A stretch of 64,000 bases of DNA from a bacterium. Lineage in GTDB: Bacteria; Electryoneota; RPQS01. The position numbers were made by a program, and so were the translations under genes. Below the pieces are notes generated by a model that saw nothing but the letters and a program-made list of their open reading frames with translations, was not told where the DNA came from and did no database searches. Positions 8,792 through 17,208 of this stretch are shown here, one piece after another (within the stretch, counting starts at the first letter, position 1; each line of letters starts with the position of its first letter). The stretch is taken from contig JADJCU010000002.1 of NCBI GenBank assembly GCA_016703065.1, positions 62,001 to 126,000 of the forward strand, written 5' to 3'.

Positions 8792-9432
8792 GGCCAAACT
8801 TTCAGTGATTTCGGGTATCGTACTCGATCCCGGCATCATTCCACTTCGATTCTCGTCAGTGCGAAATCCTACTCTTTTGGTCACATTATCACTGGATTAG
8901 CGCAAGCTTGACGTGCAGAAAGATACCACAATCGAATTGAGAACGCAACGGGAATTGGCTTAAATAACCTTGTCACACAACGGGTTGGTTCATAGCACTA
9001 AGTCGCTGGAAAATCAAATGCGAAACTTTTCACAAAACCGAATCTGGGTCAGTGACAGTGAAGCATGAAGGCGAAAGAAGGAGGCATTCTCCTCGCAATG
9101 CCTCTCAATGAGTGTCAATTCAGCGCATTGGCAATCATACTCTTGTGTGAAAAAAGTCACACAACTCAGCTGAAAAGAGTATCCAATTTGCCGAATTCTA
9201 AAGCTGACAAGTTACATCCACTTTTCAAATGAACCACTGTGACTTTACTACATTGCTACCCAAGGTCCAAATGGGCCAAGCAAACCCACCGCATGTAATA
9301 ATGACCAACTTGTGAACAACGCTGGAATCGAGTATATTAAGGAAGACGAAGTCATCAGCGCAGAATCTGCTCATTGGCTTCGAAGGGACAGTCATCTCCG
9401 CCTCCCCCAGGGAATTCAAGGCAAAGCAGTTC
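8792..9432. other. Divergent regulatory region between NHL and second OmcS-like gene
   Basis: About 640 bp with no convincing gene on either strand. It should hold promoters for both the NHL/OmcS-like unit (minus) and the second OmcS-like gene (plus). The only strong element is the CRP-type palindrome at 9143-9164. A separate half-site TTGTCACACAA lies near 8970. The leader of the plus-strand gene would be at least 250 nt if transcription starts near the palindrome. Confidence 0.6.
9143..9164. promoter_or_regulatory. Perfect CRP/FNR-family operator palindrome
   Basis: TTGTGTGA, six bases (AAAAAG), then TCACACAA: a perfect 8-bp inverted repeat whose core TGTGA-N6-TCACA equals the E. coli CRP consensus. 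It lies about 270 bp upstream of the plus-strand cytochrome gene and 350 bp upstream of the NHL gene. A CRP/FNR-family protein is the likely ligand. No such regulator with a DNA-binding domain is encoded in the window. Confidence 0.65.
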
Positions 9433-10557
9433 ATGCAGTTGATCGCGGCCGTTATCCTCATGTTGTGCGCATGGCAGCCTTCATTGGCCGCAACGTTCCA
9501 TTCCGATGGCGTCGCGTCGTGCGGCGCCTGCCATACGCTGCACAATCTCGAGAATGGTCGTCCGGTGAACCCCGCGCCCGACAACAACTACTTGTTGGTC
9601 ATGAATTCGGCTTCTGATCTTTGCCTGAGCTGTCACTCGAATAGCTTAGGTGCGGTCTGGTCAGACTCGCCTATGCACCCGGCACCGGAGTTCGGCGCCG
9701 GGAATTTTGTGTTTATTGGCGCGCCTAACATGAACGATGCCCCGGACGGTCTGACCGTCCCATTGTCAGGCAGCCACGGTGTCCACAATTGCGTTGCGCC
9801 GTCACAAAACGCCCTTCAGGACCCGGTTCATGCAAGCAGCTCCCGGCGGCAGCTTCCGTCAGCGGAACTCAGGTGCACGAGCTGTCACGATCCGCACGGC
9901 AACCAGAATTTCCGAATGCTGCGCGGAGCAGGTCCTTTGCCCGGTACAAACTACATGTTCGTCGAAGAGGCGCCACTTGCGCAAGGACTTACCCTGAACG
10001 GCCTGCCCGAGTCCCGCTCGCAGCACACGGCCTATCAAGCGGGTTGGACAAGCTGGTGTGCAAACTGTCACGGCCTGTACCACGACGAAGGGAGTGTCGG
10101 GTTCGAGCATCCGGTGGATGAAACTCTGCCAAACGAAGTCGTCACGAGCTACGGTCTCTATGATGGAAGTGGCAATCCGACCGGCGGCAATCCGCTGCTG
10201 TCGTATTTGCCGCAGGTCCCGTATGAAGATATGAGCATGACGACCGTGTCCACTATCGGTCCAACCGCCGCCAGCCGTATTATGTGCATGTCCTGCCACC
10301 GGGCGCATGGGTCAAGCGCTGTGGACCTTGGGCGGTGGGACTTCCGAACTGTCAACATTCGGATGGACGGCTTTCAATCGGGCTCGTATCCGCTTCCGAA
10401 CCCCTATGGAAGTGGCACGATCGAGCGTCAACTGTGTGTGAAGTGCCACGAACGCGACACTCGTACCCACGGATTCTCGCAGGCCTGCATTGAATGCCAT
10501 CGGTACGACACAGCACTCACCAAGGTTCCGTCAGAAGTGATTAAAAGGCGGCCGTAA
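9433..10557 (+). CDS. Second OmcS-like multihaem cytochrome with a seventh haem site
   Basis: A 374-residue exported protein: signal peptide MQLIAAVILMLCAWQPSLAA, then FHSDGVASCGACHTLHN. Haem motifs in order are CGACH, CLSCH, CTSCH, CANCH, CMSCH and CVKCH, matching the six of OmcS and of the paralogue at 6.6 kb, plus an extra CIECH in a short C-terminal tail (HGFSQACIECHRYDTA). Conserved blocks shared with the paralogue include NFVFI, LRCTSCHDPHGNQNFRML, WCANCHGLYHD and MSCHRAHG. Between the second and third motifs the reading deviates: deleting one A at 9834-9835 and adding one C at 9856-9857 restores AAPGGSFPSAELRC, the expected OmcS-like block, so two compensating indels are likely. Only a weak ribosome site (AGGGA, distant) precedes the ATG. 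It is transcribed divergently from the NHL gene and followed by ccsA/resB. Confidence 0.9.
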   Translation: MQLIAAVILMLCAWQPSLAATFHSDGVASCGACHTLHNLENGRPVNPAPDNNYLLVMNSASDLCLSCHSNSLGAVWSDSPMHPAPEFGAGNFVFIGAPNMNDAPDGLTVPLSGSHGVHNCVAPSQNALQDPVHASSSRRQLPSAELRCTSCHDPHGNQNFRMLRGAGPLPGTNYMFVEEAPLAQGLTLNGLPESRSQHTAYQAGWTSWCANCHGLYHDEGSVGFEHPVDETLPNEVVTSYGLYDGSGNPTGGNPLLSYLPQVPYEDMSMTTVSTIGPTAASRIMCMSCHRAHGSSAVDLGRWDFRTVNIRMDGFQSGSYPLPNPYGSGTIERQLCVKCHERDTRTHGFSQACIECHRYDTALTKVPSEVIKRRP

Positions 10558-10886
10558 TCACGGCTTACTCCTCTCTGGAGAATCTTACATCTTTGGTCTC
10601 ATTGCATGATCAGCCTTGATTTGGCGCCGAACCTAGTGCATACTATATTCATTCAATGTGACAAATACACAGCAATACTGCTTGACAAATCGCCAATGTA
10701 TTGCGTAATTTTCAACGTAGGTTGTTCGGCACCGGACTTCGACACCCCGATTCATGTTCGACATTACTGCAGTTAGTTGTTCTGCTGAGTGCATCACGTG
10801 CGTTCCCAAGACCTTCATCCGCTCGCGGCAGCGTCGTGCGCGGATTTTTCGTGCTATTCATTTCTTAACCATAGAGCAAGTGTACT
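10558..10886 (+). other. Leader region of the cytochrome c maturation genes
   Basis: About 330 bp without a gene. The only feature supported is a promoter-like pair at 10682-10711. No terminator with a T-run was seen after the cytochrome gene, so read-through into ccsA is possible. Confidence 0.5.
10682..10711 (+). promoter_or_regulatory. Sigma-70-like promoter candidate for ccsA-resB
   Basis: TTGACA (10682-10687) is a perfect -35 box; 18 nt later TAATTT (10706-10711) is a moderate -10 box. This would give a leader of about 170 nt before the ATG at 10887. Confidence 0.45.
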
Positions 10887-12128
10887 ATGACACCCTCTCT
10901 TGACGTTCAACTCTTCTGGTTTTCGTTCTGGGCGTACCTGATCGGATGGTTGTCCTTCACAATCTGGTTGGCCGCACGGAAGCCGCTGTGGACACGCATC
11001 GGTTCGGTCTGTTTTGCGCTGGGCTTTGTTCCGCAGACCGTCGCGTTCTTCCTGCGCTGGAACTACACTGGCCATTTCCCGATGGCCAACATGTACGAGT
11101 ACATGGCGGTCATGAGTTGGATGGCCGTGGTGAGTTTCTCCTTTTTGACGTGGCGCTACCGGAACTGGGTAATCAGTGCGCTGATCTCGCCGGTCGTTAT
11201 TATGTTGATGGTGGCCGCCTCGCTTCTGCCGAAAGACCCAAGCCAGCAGCTCATGCCTGCTCTCCGTAGCTCTTGGCTGATGATCCACGTAACTCTTGCC
11301 TCGGTCGGGGCGGGCGCCTTTGCCGTAGCCGCTGCGGTGTCCTTCGTCTACCTGCTCGCAGTCCGGAGCGAAGAAGAGGCAAAAAAGACCTTCCGACCGT
11401 CGTTTAAGATACCGCTGCAAGTGCTGCTCATTATTCCGGCCGTGATCGCTCTCGTCGGCGGCGTGACCGACGCGCTGGCCAGCCAGTCCTCCATGATGCT
11501 AATGGGCGCGCCCATGTCTGGTGGCAATATCCTCGTTCTGCTTGGTATCTACTTCGTTGCCGCAGGCGTTATCTGGAACTACATGTTCAAGTCTACTCCG
11601 GGCATTGAATCGCGTTACTGGGCCGCTATCGGTTTTTCCGGGCTCTTTCTTGGGGCGCTGGCAGCAGGCGTATTGCTCAGTGCCGGGAAACTTACGTTAA
11701 CTATGGATAGCCCACTCCGCATCTTTGAGTTCTTTGGAGTAACGCTCGTCTTTGGAACGGTCGGCTGCTTTGGTCTTCACGCCGCGCTTGGCTTCGGTGC
11801 GGTCGCGGGCAAACTTCATCTCGATGGACGGCTGCTTGATGAAATCAACTACCGAGCAGTCGCGCTGGGCTACCCTCTTTACACTCTCGGCGCGCTGTTC
11901 GCAGGAGCTATCTGGGCTGAAAGCGCCTGGGGTTCCTTTTGGAGCTGGGACCCGAAGGAAGTCGGTGCTCTGATCATTTGGCTCTTTTATAGCGCATTCC
12001 TTCACGCTCGCTACCAGCGCGGATGGTCGGGTCCGCGCACTGCCGTATTGTCCCTGATCGGTTTCGCGATGATGATGCTTTCTTTGTTCGGCAACTATTT
12101 CTTCGGCGGTTTGCACGCCTACAATTGA
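10887..12128 (+). CDS. ccsA: Cytochrome c biogenesis protein CcsA/ResC (haem handling)
   Basis: A 413-residue polytopic membrane protein with about ten hydrophobic helices. The tryptophan-rich WWD motif WGSFWSWDPKE (residues about 352-362) that binds haem on the periplasmic face is intact, and the usual His residues near MYEYMAV/HVTLAS and HARY flank it. Together with ResB it forms the System II cytochrome c synthase, which exports haem and attaches it to CxxCH. The downstream resB begins 32 bp later, so they form an operon. Placement directly behind the OmcS-like cytochrome gene supplies the machinery that the neighbouring cytochromes require. The C-terminal half (from about residue 220) is the conserved CcsA core; the N-terminal half is of the longer ResC/CcsB type. 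Confidence 0.93.
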   Translation: MTPSLDVQLFWFSFWAYLIGWLSFTIWLAARKPLWTRIGSVCFALGFVPQTVAFFLRWNYTGHFPMANMYEYMAVMSWMAVVSFSFLTWRYRNWVISALISPVVIMLMVAASLLPKDPSQQLMPALRSSWLMIHVTLASVGAGAFAVAAAVSFVYLLAVRSEEEAKKTFRPSFKIPLQVLLIIPAVIALVGGVTDALASQSSMMLMGAPMSGGNILVLLGIYFVAAGVIWNYMFKSTPGIESRYWAAIGFSGLFLGALAAGVLLSAGKLTLTMDSPLRIFEFFGVTLVFGTVGCFGLHAALGFGAVAGKLHLDGRLLDEINYRAVALGYPLYTLGALFAGAIWAESAWGSFWSWDPKEVGALIIWLFYSAFLHARYQRGWSGPRTAVLSLIGFAMMMLSLFGNYFFGGLHAYN

Positions 12129-12160
12129 TCTCCCACCACTCTGATTTCAACTCTTGAATT

Positions 12161-13750
12161 GTGTCAAACGGCAATAAGATGACCGGAACTTCGCACAAAC
12201 CGAAACTGTGGGCAATGCTGTCCACGATGAAGTTTGCAATTTGGATACTGATACTCCTCGGCGTCCTCTCCCTTGCGTCGCTCTTCAGTGATGAGCTCAT
12301 TTCTCAGGAATGGCTGAACTCCGAGCCGGAGGGCGGACTTGACTCGGTCTGGCGGTCGCTATACTATCTCTTGCAGATGGATGACCCGTTTCGCTCGTGG
12401 TGGTACCGCGGCCTGATCGGCGTGCTCTCGCTCTCGCTATTTGCGTGTATTCTGGAACGAACGCCGATTGTCTGGAGAATGTGGAGCAAACGCCCCCTCG
12501 CGGACACCACGTGGGCAACCGAGCAGACCGTACCGATTATTCTCACGACCGCAGAACCGGTTGCCTCGCTGCGCGAGCGGCTGTCGCACAAGTTCGGCTG
12601 GCGGCTGCAGACAGAAGAAGTCTGGGTCGGCGAATCCGGCAGACTTGCGCTCTGGGGTCCGCTGCTCACTCACCTCGGTCTGCTTTTGCTTGCCCTGGGC
12701 GGACTGGTTGGCTCGTTTGGCGACACAGAGGTTCGCAACGGCGGCTACGCAGGCGACACGATAGAAGTTGACGGAATGCCGTTTCAAGTGCGTATTGACA
12801 GCTTCCGGGTCGAATTCTATCCGTTGCAGCCGCAGCAGTGGGTTCTGGTCGATGGTGAATGGATCGGCCGCCTGATCAAGAAAGACAGCGAAGGCTCATG
12901 GAAGATCGAGCGGCGCAACGACTCGGGAGAAGTTGAATACGTTTCAATGGAAGAAGAGTGGATCTCCAACGACTGGGATTTGCGATCCGCTGGCGGCAAT
13001 GTCAAGCAGTATATAAGCTCCGTATCGGTCATCGAAGGCGACGAGATCGTAGACCAGCGCGAAATTTCGGTCAACACGCCGCTTCGCCGTTCTGGGTACC
13101 GTCTCTACCAGAGTTCGTTTGATCCCGAGTCGCCCCGTGTCCGCGCGTCGTACGATGTTGTCACACTTCATCTCACCGACTCAACTGGCTCCATTGTACA
13201 CCAAACACAGCTGGGGCAGGGCGACTCATATCAGGTGCCCGGCGATTCAATCAAGCTCACTGCGGGGCGGTTGTTGCCCGATTTCAAGCTTGACTCGCGT
13301 CGCAAGGCCTACAGCGCAAGCGCGAACTTTGCCAATCCGGCGCTCGAGCTCATCGCGTCAGGCCCGACAGGGTTTGAAAAGACGATGTGGTCGTTTCTTG
13401 CGATGGAAGGTCACAGCACGCGCTACGGCATCTATAGCTTTAAGGTGGCTGGCCTGCAAAATGAATCCGCCCAGATGGACATCGCAACCATCTTCGATAT
13501 TCGCCACAGTCCCGGAACAGAATTCCTCTGGTTCGGTTTTGCCGTTTCGTCAATCGGCCTGATCCTCTGCTTCTATGTCACTCACAGGGTCATATATGTC
13601 GAAGCGCCTGTTCCGAATCGCTCACTGACCAGAGTCATCGGCGTCTCCAAGAAGATGACCCGCATATTCGAGCACGATCTGTCTACAATAGCCAAGCAAT
13701 CAGGCCACGAGATTACAATGATCGTCAAGCCTGAGATTGACCACTATTGA
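12161..13750 (+). CDS. resB: Cytochrome c biogenesis protein ResB
   Basis: A 529-residue protein with the ResB layout: a first membrane helix at about 22-42 (MKFAIWILILLGVLSLASLF), two more hydrophobic segments near 85-100 and 165-190 (LLTHLGLLLLALGGLVGS), a large extracytoplasmic domain (about 195-460) and a final helix near 465-490 (FLWFGFAVSSIGLILCFYVTH). ResB binds and reduces the apocytochrome and partners CcsA in System II synthase. The ORF may begin at the GTG at 12161 or the ATG at 12179; neither has a clear ribosome-binding site. It is the last gene of the plus-strand unit and is followed by a bidirectional terminator at 13775. Confidence 0.9.
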   Translation: MSNGNKMTGTSHKPKLWAMLSTMKFAIWILILLGVLSLASLFSDELISQEWLNSEPEGGLDSVWRSLYYLLQMDDPFRSWWYRGLIGVLSLSLFACILERTPIVWRMWSKRPLADTTWATEQTVPIILTTAEPVASLRERLSHKFGWRLQTEEVWVGESGRLALWGPLLTHLGLLLLALGGLVGSFGDTEVRNGGYAGDTIEVDGMPFQVRIDSFRVEFYPLQPQQWVLVDGEWIGRLIKKDSEGSWKIERRNDSGEVEYVSMEEEWISNDWDLRSAGGNVKQYISSVSVIEGDEIVDQREISVNTPLRRSGYRLYQSSFDPESPRVRASYDVVTLHLTDSTGSIVHQTQLGQGDSYQVPGDSIKLTAGRLLPDFKLDSRRKAYSASANFANPALELIASGPTGFEKTMWSFLAMEGHSTRYGIYSFKVAGLQNESAQMDIATIFDIRHSPGTEFLWFGFAVSSIGLILCFYVTHRVIYVEAPVPNRSLTRVIGVSKKMTRIFEHDLSTIAKQSGHEITMIVKPEIDHY

Positions 13751-13774
13751 GGAGATTACATAGGAGAAAACGAA

Positions 13775-13805
13775 GAAGGCTCGCTGTTTGGCGAGCCTTC
13801 TTTAT
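13775..13805. terminator. Bidirectional rho-independent terminator
   Basis: GAAGGCTCGC and GCGAGCCTTC form a perfect 10-bp stem with loop TGTTTG. TTTAT follows on the plus strand and a T-rich stretch on the minus strand. It ends resB and the converging hydrogenase operon. Confidence 0.8.
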
Positions 13806-13821
13806 GTAAATGCAAACTTAG

Positions 13822-14268
13822 TCAAGGCTGCGACGTCAATCGCTTTACCAGTGCCTCAACCGTCTGCTGGACCTCACTGCTAAGCGGCAGTCCCGCTTCA
13901 AACTGTTTGCCTCCAATGGCAAGAATCGTCAAACGCTGCGGCAGCACATCTAACGCTCGTCCCACTTCTATCGCGTCGGCAACACCAAACGAATGTGTGG
14001 ATGCAGATCTCCATTCACTCGGAAGCGCCTTTTGGGTTGCCTCCCACTGCCGTAGTTCGCCCGGGGCGATGTTGCCCAACGCTGCATCAACGATGGTCAC
14101 ATCGTCATAGCCTGACCACGCGTCCATCAACGCCGCTCCTTCGCCTGAACATTCCCGTACGTCGGTATTGCCGACCGTGGCTCGCTCGAGCTGCCTCACA
14201 ACTTCAATCCCTGCGGCATCATCACCCCGGAACTCGTTCCCGCATCCAATGATAAGGCAGCGTTTCAC
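13822..14268 (-). CDS. [NiFe]-hydrogenase maturation endopeptidase (HyaD/HycI family)
   Basis: A 148-residue soluble protease. The N-terminal CLIIGCGNEFRGDDAAGIEVVRQL holds the conserved GNEFRGDD motif with a nickel-sensing acid, and further acids and the His at STHSFGVAD match the family. The enzyme removes the C-terminal peptide of the large subunit after nickel insertion; the large subunit immediately upstream (stop at 14272) ends with the cleavable tail after CATH. It is the last gene of the hydrogenase operon, 3 bp after the alpha subunit gene. Confidence 0.9.
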   Translation of the reverse strand: MKRCLIIGCGNEFRGDDAAGIEVVRQLERATVGNTDVRECSGEGAALMDAWSGYDDVTIVDAALGNIAPGELRQWEATQKALPSEWRSASTHSFGVADAIEVGRALDVLPQRLTILAIGGKQFEAGLPLSSEVQQTVEALVKRLTSQP

Positions 14269-14271
14269 ATT

Positions 14272-15561
14272 CTACTCCTGCTCAATCTGCAGCTTCAGGA
14301 AATGGGTGGCGCAGGAGATACATGGATCATAGTTCCGCACCGCCTGTTCGCACCGCAACGTCAACTCTTCCTTGTCGAGACTCAGGTTCTTCTCAACGAA
14401 ACTGCGCAGGTCATATTCCATCATCCGTTGGTTCTGGGACGTTGGCGGAACAATCCGCGCGTCCATCACCATTCCCTGATCGGATAACTTGTAGTGGTGA
14501 TAGAGAATCCCGCGCGGTGCTTCGCTGCACCCGGCGCCGGACGATGAGCGAGGTACAACTTCGACGGATGGCTTGTCCGGCGGAGCGTAGCCGCTGATAA
14601 TCTTTGTCGCCTCTTCAACCGCGAATAATGTCTCTATCGAACGTACGACAATGCTCTTGAATTGATTCGCGCAAGGTGGCTTGACGCCGGCGGATTCGGC
14701 CTCCTTTTGGCAGAGCGGGCTCAGCTTATCAAAGTTCAGATTAAATCGCGCCAGCGGTCCGCATAGGTACGGCGTCTTGCCGTCCTTCAACGAGTGCAGC
14801 GCATTGGCGTGGGGGACGTGTTCTTCTACAAAATGCCTGTTATATTCCGCCGCCGTGATATCAAGACCCTTGCTCGATACGATTCGCCCTTCATGCACCG
14901 GATACTCATCGGGGTGCCTGAGTGATACAAACTCGTAGTCATGGTCGAAGTCGGGGAAGGAAAGGCCTGCCGTAAACCGAATCATCTCTACGGCCATCTC
15001 CTTCGCCCATTCGAGTTCCGGCAGCAGTGCGGAGAGTGCCTCCTTGGTCGGGGTCCGATAGAAGCCGCCGACTCGAACATTGATCGGATGTATCTCCCGC
15101 CCTCCGACCACGCGCATGATCTCGTTGCCCAGCTTCTTGAGCCGCAGCGCGTTCTTCACAAGCTCGGGATGATCTTTGGCGATCTGAATTGCGTCCTGGT
15201 AGCCAAGGAAGTCCGGCGCGTGCAGCATGAACACGTGCAGAACGTGACTCTCAATCCACTCGCCGCAGTAGAGCAGTCGCCGCAGATTGCGCAATGCGCC
15301 GTCAACGTGAACGCCGAAGGCGGATTCGATCGCATTGCATGAACTCATTTGATACGCGACCGGACAGATGCCGCAGATTCGCGCGGTGATGTCTGGAACT
15401 TCGTCAAAATGTCTGCCCCGCAGGAATGCTTCGAAGAACCGGGGCGGCTCAAAGATATTCAGCTTGACTTCCGAAATCTTGTTATCCTTGATCTTGACCA
15501 GCAGGCCGCCTTCGCCTTCAACGCGGGCCAAGTAGTCGACTTTAACGGTTCTACTTTTCAT
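14272..15561 (-). CDS. [NiFe]-hydrogenase large (alpha) subunit, group 3b type
   Basis: A 429-residue catalytic subunit. The two cysteine pairs that bind the Ni-Fe centre are present: RICGICP at residues 61-67 and DPCISCATH near 412-420, followed by a short C-terminal peptide (FLKLQIEQE) that the neighbouring endopeptidase would remove. The short length, the start KVDYLARVEGEGG and the gene order beta-gamma-delta-alpha fit the bidirectional NADP(H)-linked sulfhydrogenase type (group 3b), which couples H2 to NADP(H) in the cytoplasm. The start overlaps the delta subunit gene by 11 bp. Confidence 0.93.
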   Translation of the reverse strand: MKSRTVKVDYLARVEGEGGLLVKIKDNKISEVKLNIFEPPRFFEAFLRGRHFDEVPDITARICGICPVAYQMSSCNAIESAFGVHVDGALRNLRRLLYCGEWIESHVLHVFMLHAPDFLGYQDAIQIAKDHPELVKNALRLKKLGNEIMRVVGGREIHPINVRVGGFYRTPTKEALSALLPELEWAKEMAVEMIRFTAGLSFPDFDHDYEFVSLRHPDEYPVHEGRIVSSKGLDITAAEYNRHFVEEHVPHANALHSLKDGKTPYLCGPLARFNLNFDKLSPLCQKEAESAGVKPPCANQFKSIVVRSIETLFAVEEATKIISGYAPPDKPSVEVVPRSSSGAGCSEAPRGILYHHYKLSDQGMVMDARIVPPTSQNQRMMEYDLRSFVEKNLSLDKEELTLRCEQAVRNYDPCISCATHFLKLQIEQE

Positions 15562-16330
15562 GGGCCTCGCTCTCTTTCCGGAACGGCTCCGCGCTCGCGT
15601 TGAAGTTGCGGAAGATTCGCATCACGCCGTCTCCGCTCATGCCAAGCTCCTTAAAATGACCTCCAAGTGAGTTTGTGTTCGTCGCCTCTTTAGGTCCATA
15701 GCAGCCGAAGGAGCCGCGATTGAAAGACTGACAAAGCGCGCCGCAGCCCGAATGGGTGACGGGCCCCATGCAGGGAATCCCCTTCGCGACCATGATGCAT
15801 GTCGTCTTGTTCGCTTTGCACTCCATGCACACACTGTGCGGAAAGATATTAGGCTTGCGCTGATTCAAGAACGCGTTCAGCACTTCCAGTAGTTGATACT
15901 TGTTGACCGGGCAGCCGCGCAATTCATAGTCCACAAACACGTGGTCCGAGATCGGCGTCGACTTCTTCAAGGTCTCGATGAAGTGCGGAGAACCGTAAAC
16001 GAGCGAAAAAAACTCGTTCACGTCTTTCCAGTTCCGCAAAGCCTGAATCCCGCCGGACGTAGCGCACGCTCCAATTGTGATCAGTAGACCCGAGTCGCGC
16101 CGAATCTTGTGAATCCGTTCCGCATCGTGCGGTGTAGTAATCGACCCTTCGACAAGGGAAATATTATACGGCCCGGGCTGGATTTCCCTGGACGCTTCGG
16201 CGAAATTCGCGATTTCAACAACATCGGCGACTGCAAGCAACTCGTCTTCGCAATCGAGCAGACTGAGCTGACAGCCGTCGCACGATGCGAATTTCCAGAC
16301 CGCGAGTCGGGGTTTTGCCATCTTTTTCAT
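15551..16330 (-). CDS. [NiFe]-hydrogenase small (delta) subunit, group 3b type
   Basis: A 259-residue electron-transfer subunit. The proximal cluster ligands occur in FASCDGCQLSLLDCED near the N-terminus, with GACATSGG and ELRGCPVNK later. The C-terminal half has the Cys-rich segment VCMECKANKTTCIMVAKGIPCMGPVTHSGCGALC that binds further [4Fe-4S] clusters. No twin-arginine signal is present, so the enzyme is cytoplasmic, as expected for group 3b. It lies 1 bp from the gamma gene and overlaps the alpha gene. Confidence 0.92.
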   Translation of the reverse strand: MKKMAKPRLAVWKFASCDGCQLSLLDCEDELLAVADVVEIANFAEASREIQPGPYNISLVEGSITTPHDAERIHKIRRDSGLLITIGACATSGGIQALRNWKDVNEFFSLVYGSPHFIETLKKSTPISDHVFVDYELRGCPVNKYQLLEVLNAFLNQRKPNIFPHSVCMECKANKTTCIMVAKGIPCMGPVTHSGCGALCQSFNRGSFGCYGPKEATNTNSLGGHFKELGMSGDGVMRIFRNFNASAEPFRKESEAHEK

Positions 16331-16331
16331 C

Positions 16332-17168
16332 TTATATCTCCCATCTCCGCAGCCACGGCGTCAGAACATCATGCGGATAGACCGGTCCATCTTTGCAGAT
16401 GAACGATGGCCCGAACTGGCAATGGCCGCAGAGCCCGATCCCGCACTTCATATTGCGTTCCATTGACACGAACACTCGGCTCTCTGGCACACCTCGCTTC
16501 GTAAGCTCCATGACGGTGTAACGCATCATTATCTCCGGTCCGCACACCATCGCTACTGTGTTATGCGGATCAAATGGCGCTCGCGAGATCAGGCGCGTAA
16601 CCACGCCGACGTTGCCCCGCCAACTTCCGGTCGCGCGGTCCACGGTAATGCCAACATCCATGTCGAATCGTCCGCGCCACTGTTCAAGCTCTTTCGTAAA
16701 CAGCATGTCGCTTGGCGTGCGCGTGCCGTACAAGAGGGCAATCTGTCCGTAATCTTCGCGGTTACGTAGGACATGATAAAGGGCAGGGCGGAGGGGAGCA
16801 AGCCCAATTCCGCCCGCAACGATTACGACGTCGCTGCCTCGCGCCGGAATCACCGGCCAACTCGTCCCGAATGGGCCGCGCACTCCGATCAAATCGCCTT
16901 TCTTCAAGCGCCGCAGGGCCTCTGTGACAAGCCCAACTGACCGCGTAGTATGGATCAGAGGAAGCGGCTTAAGCGGATCACCGCTGATCGAAATGGGCAC
17001 TTCGCCCACTCCGTAGGCATAGAGCATGTTGAACTGTCCGGCCGCAAACGCAAAACCCTCCTCCGGCCGTTCCGGTTCCAACTCCAGCGTAAATGTATCG
17101 TCAGTCTCTGCATACGTTCGCTTGACGCGAAACGGCCGCGGAGTCATACTATGTATCTGTTCTGTCAT
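16332..17168 (-). CDS. Hydrogenase gamma subunit: FAD/NAD(P)-binding oxidoreductase
   Basis: A 278-residue flavoprotein of the ferredoxin-NADP reductase type, as in sulfhydrogenase gamma subunits and anaerobic sulfite reductase B. The FAD region is at about 14-105 (AAGQFNMLYAYGVGEVPISISG), the NAD(P) region at about 110-235 (DVVIVAGGIGLAPLRP, MVCGPEIMM) and a [2Fe-2S] site lies at the C-terminus (MKCGIGLCGHCQFGPSFICKDGP). It transfers electrons between the hydrogenase FeS clusters and NADP(H). The gene sits between the cyclic-nucleotide-binding gene (40 bp upstream) and the delta gene. Confidence 0.92.
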   Translation of the reverse strand: MTEQIHSMTPRPFRVKRTYAETDDTFTLELEPERPEEGFAFAAGQFNMLYAYGVGEVPISISGDPLKPLPLIHTTRSVGLVTEALRRLKKGDLIGVRGPFGTSWPVIPARGSDVVIVAGGIGLAPLRPALYHVLRNREDYGQIALLYGTRTPSDMLFTKELEQWRGRFDMDVGITVDRATGSWRGNVGVVTRLISRAPFDPHNTVAMVCGPEIMMRYTVMELTKRGVPESRVFVSMERNMKCGIGLCGHCQFGPSFICKDGPVYPHDVLTPWLRRWEI

Positions 17169-17208
17169 ATATAGTAAGGAGCGCGCAGAAAACTGCGCTG
17201 CCGCTCAA

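Noticed and set aside
9225..9587. A 120-codon minus-strand frame across the second OmcS-like start
   Set aside because: It overlaps the signal peptide and first haem site of a well supported gene on the other strand and shows no family features.
10655..10670. TGTGACAAATACACA as another CRP site
   Set aside because: The spacer is one base too short and the right half is imperfect, so it does not meet the pattern of the better sites.
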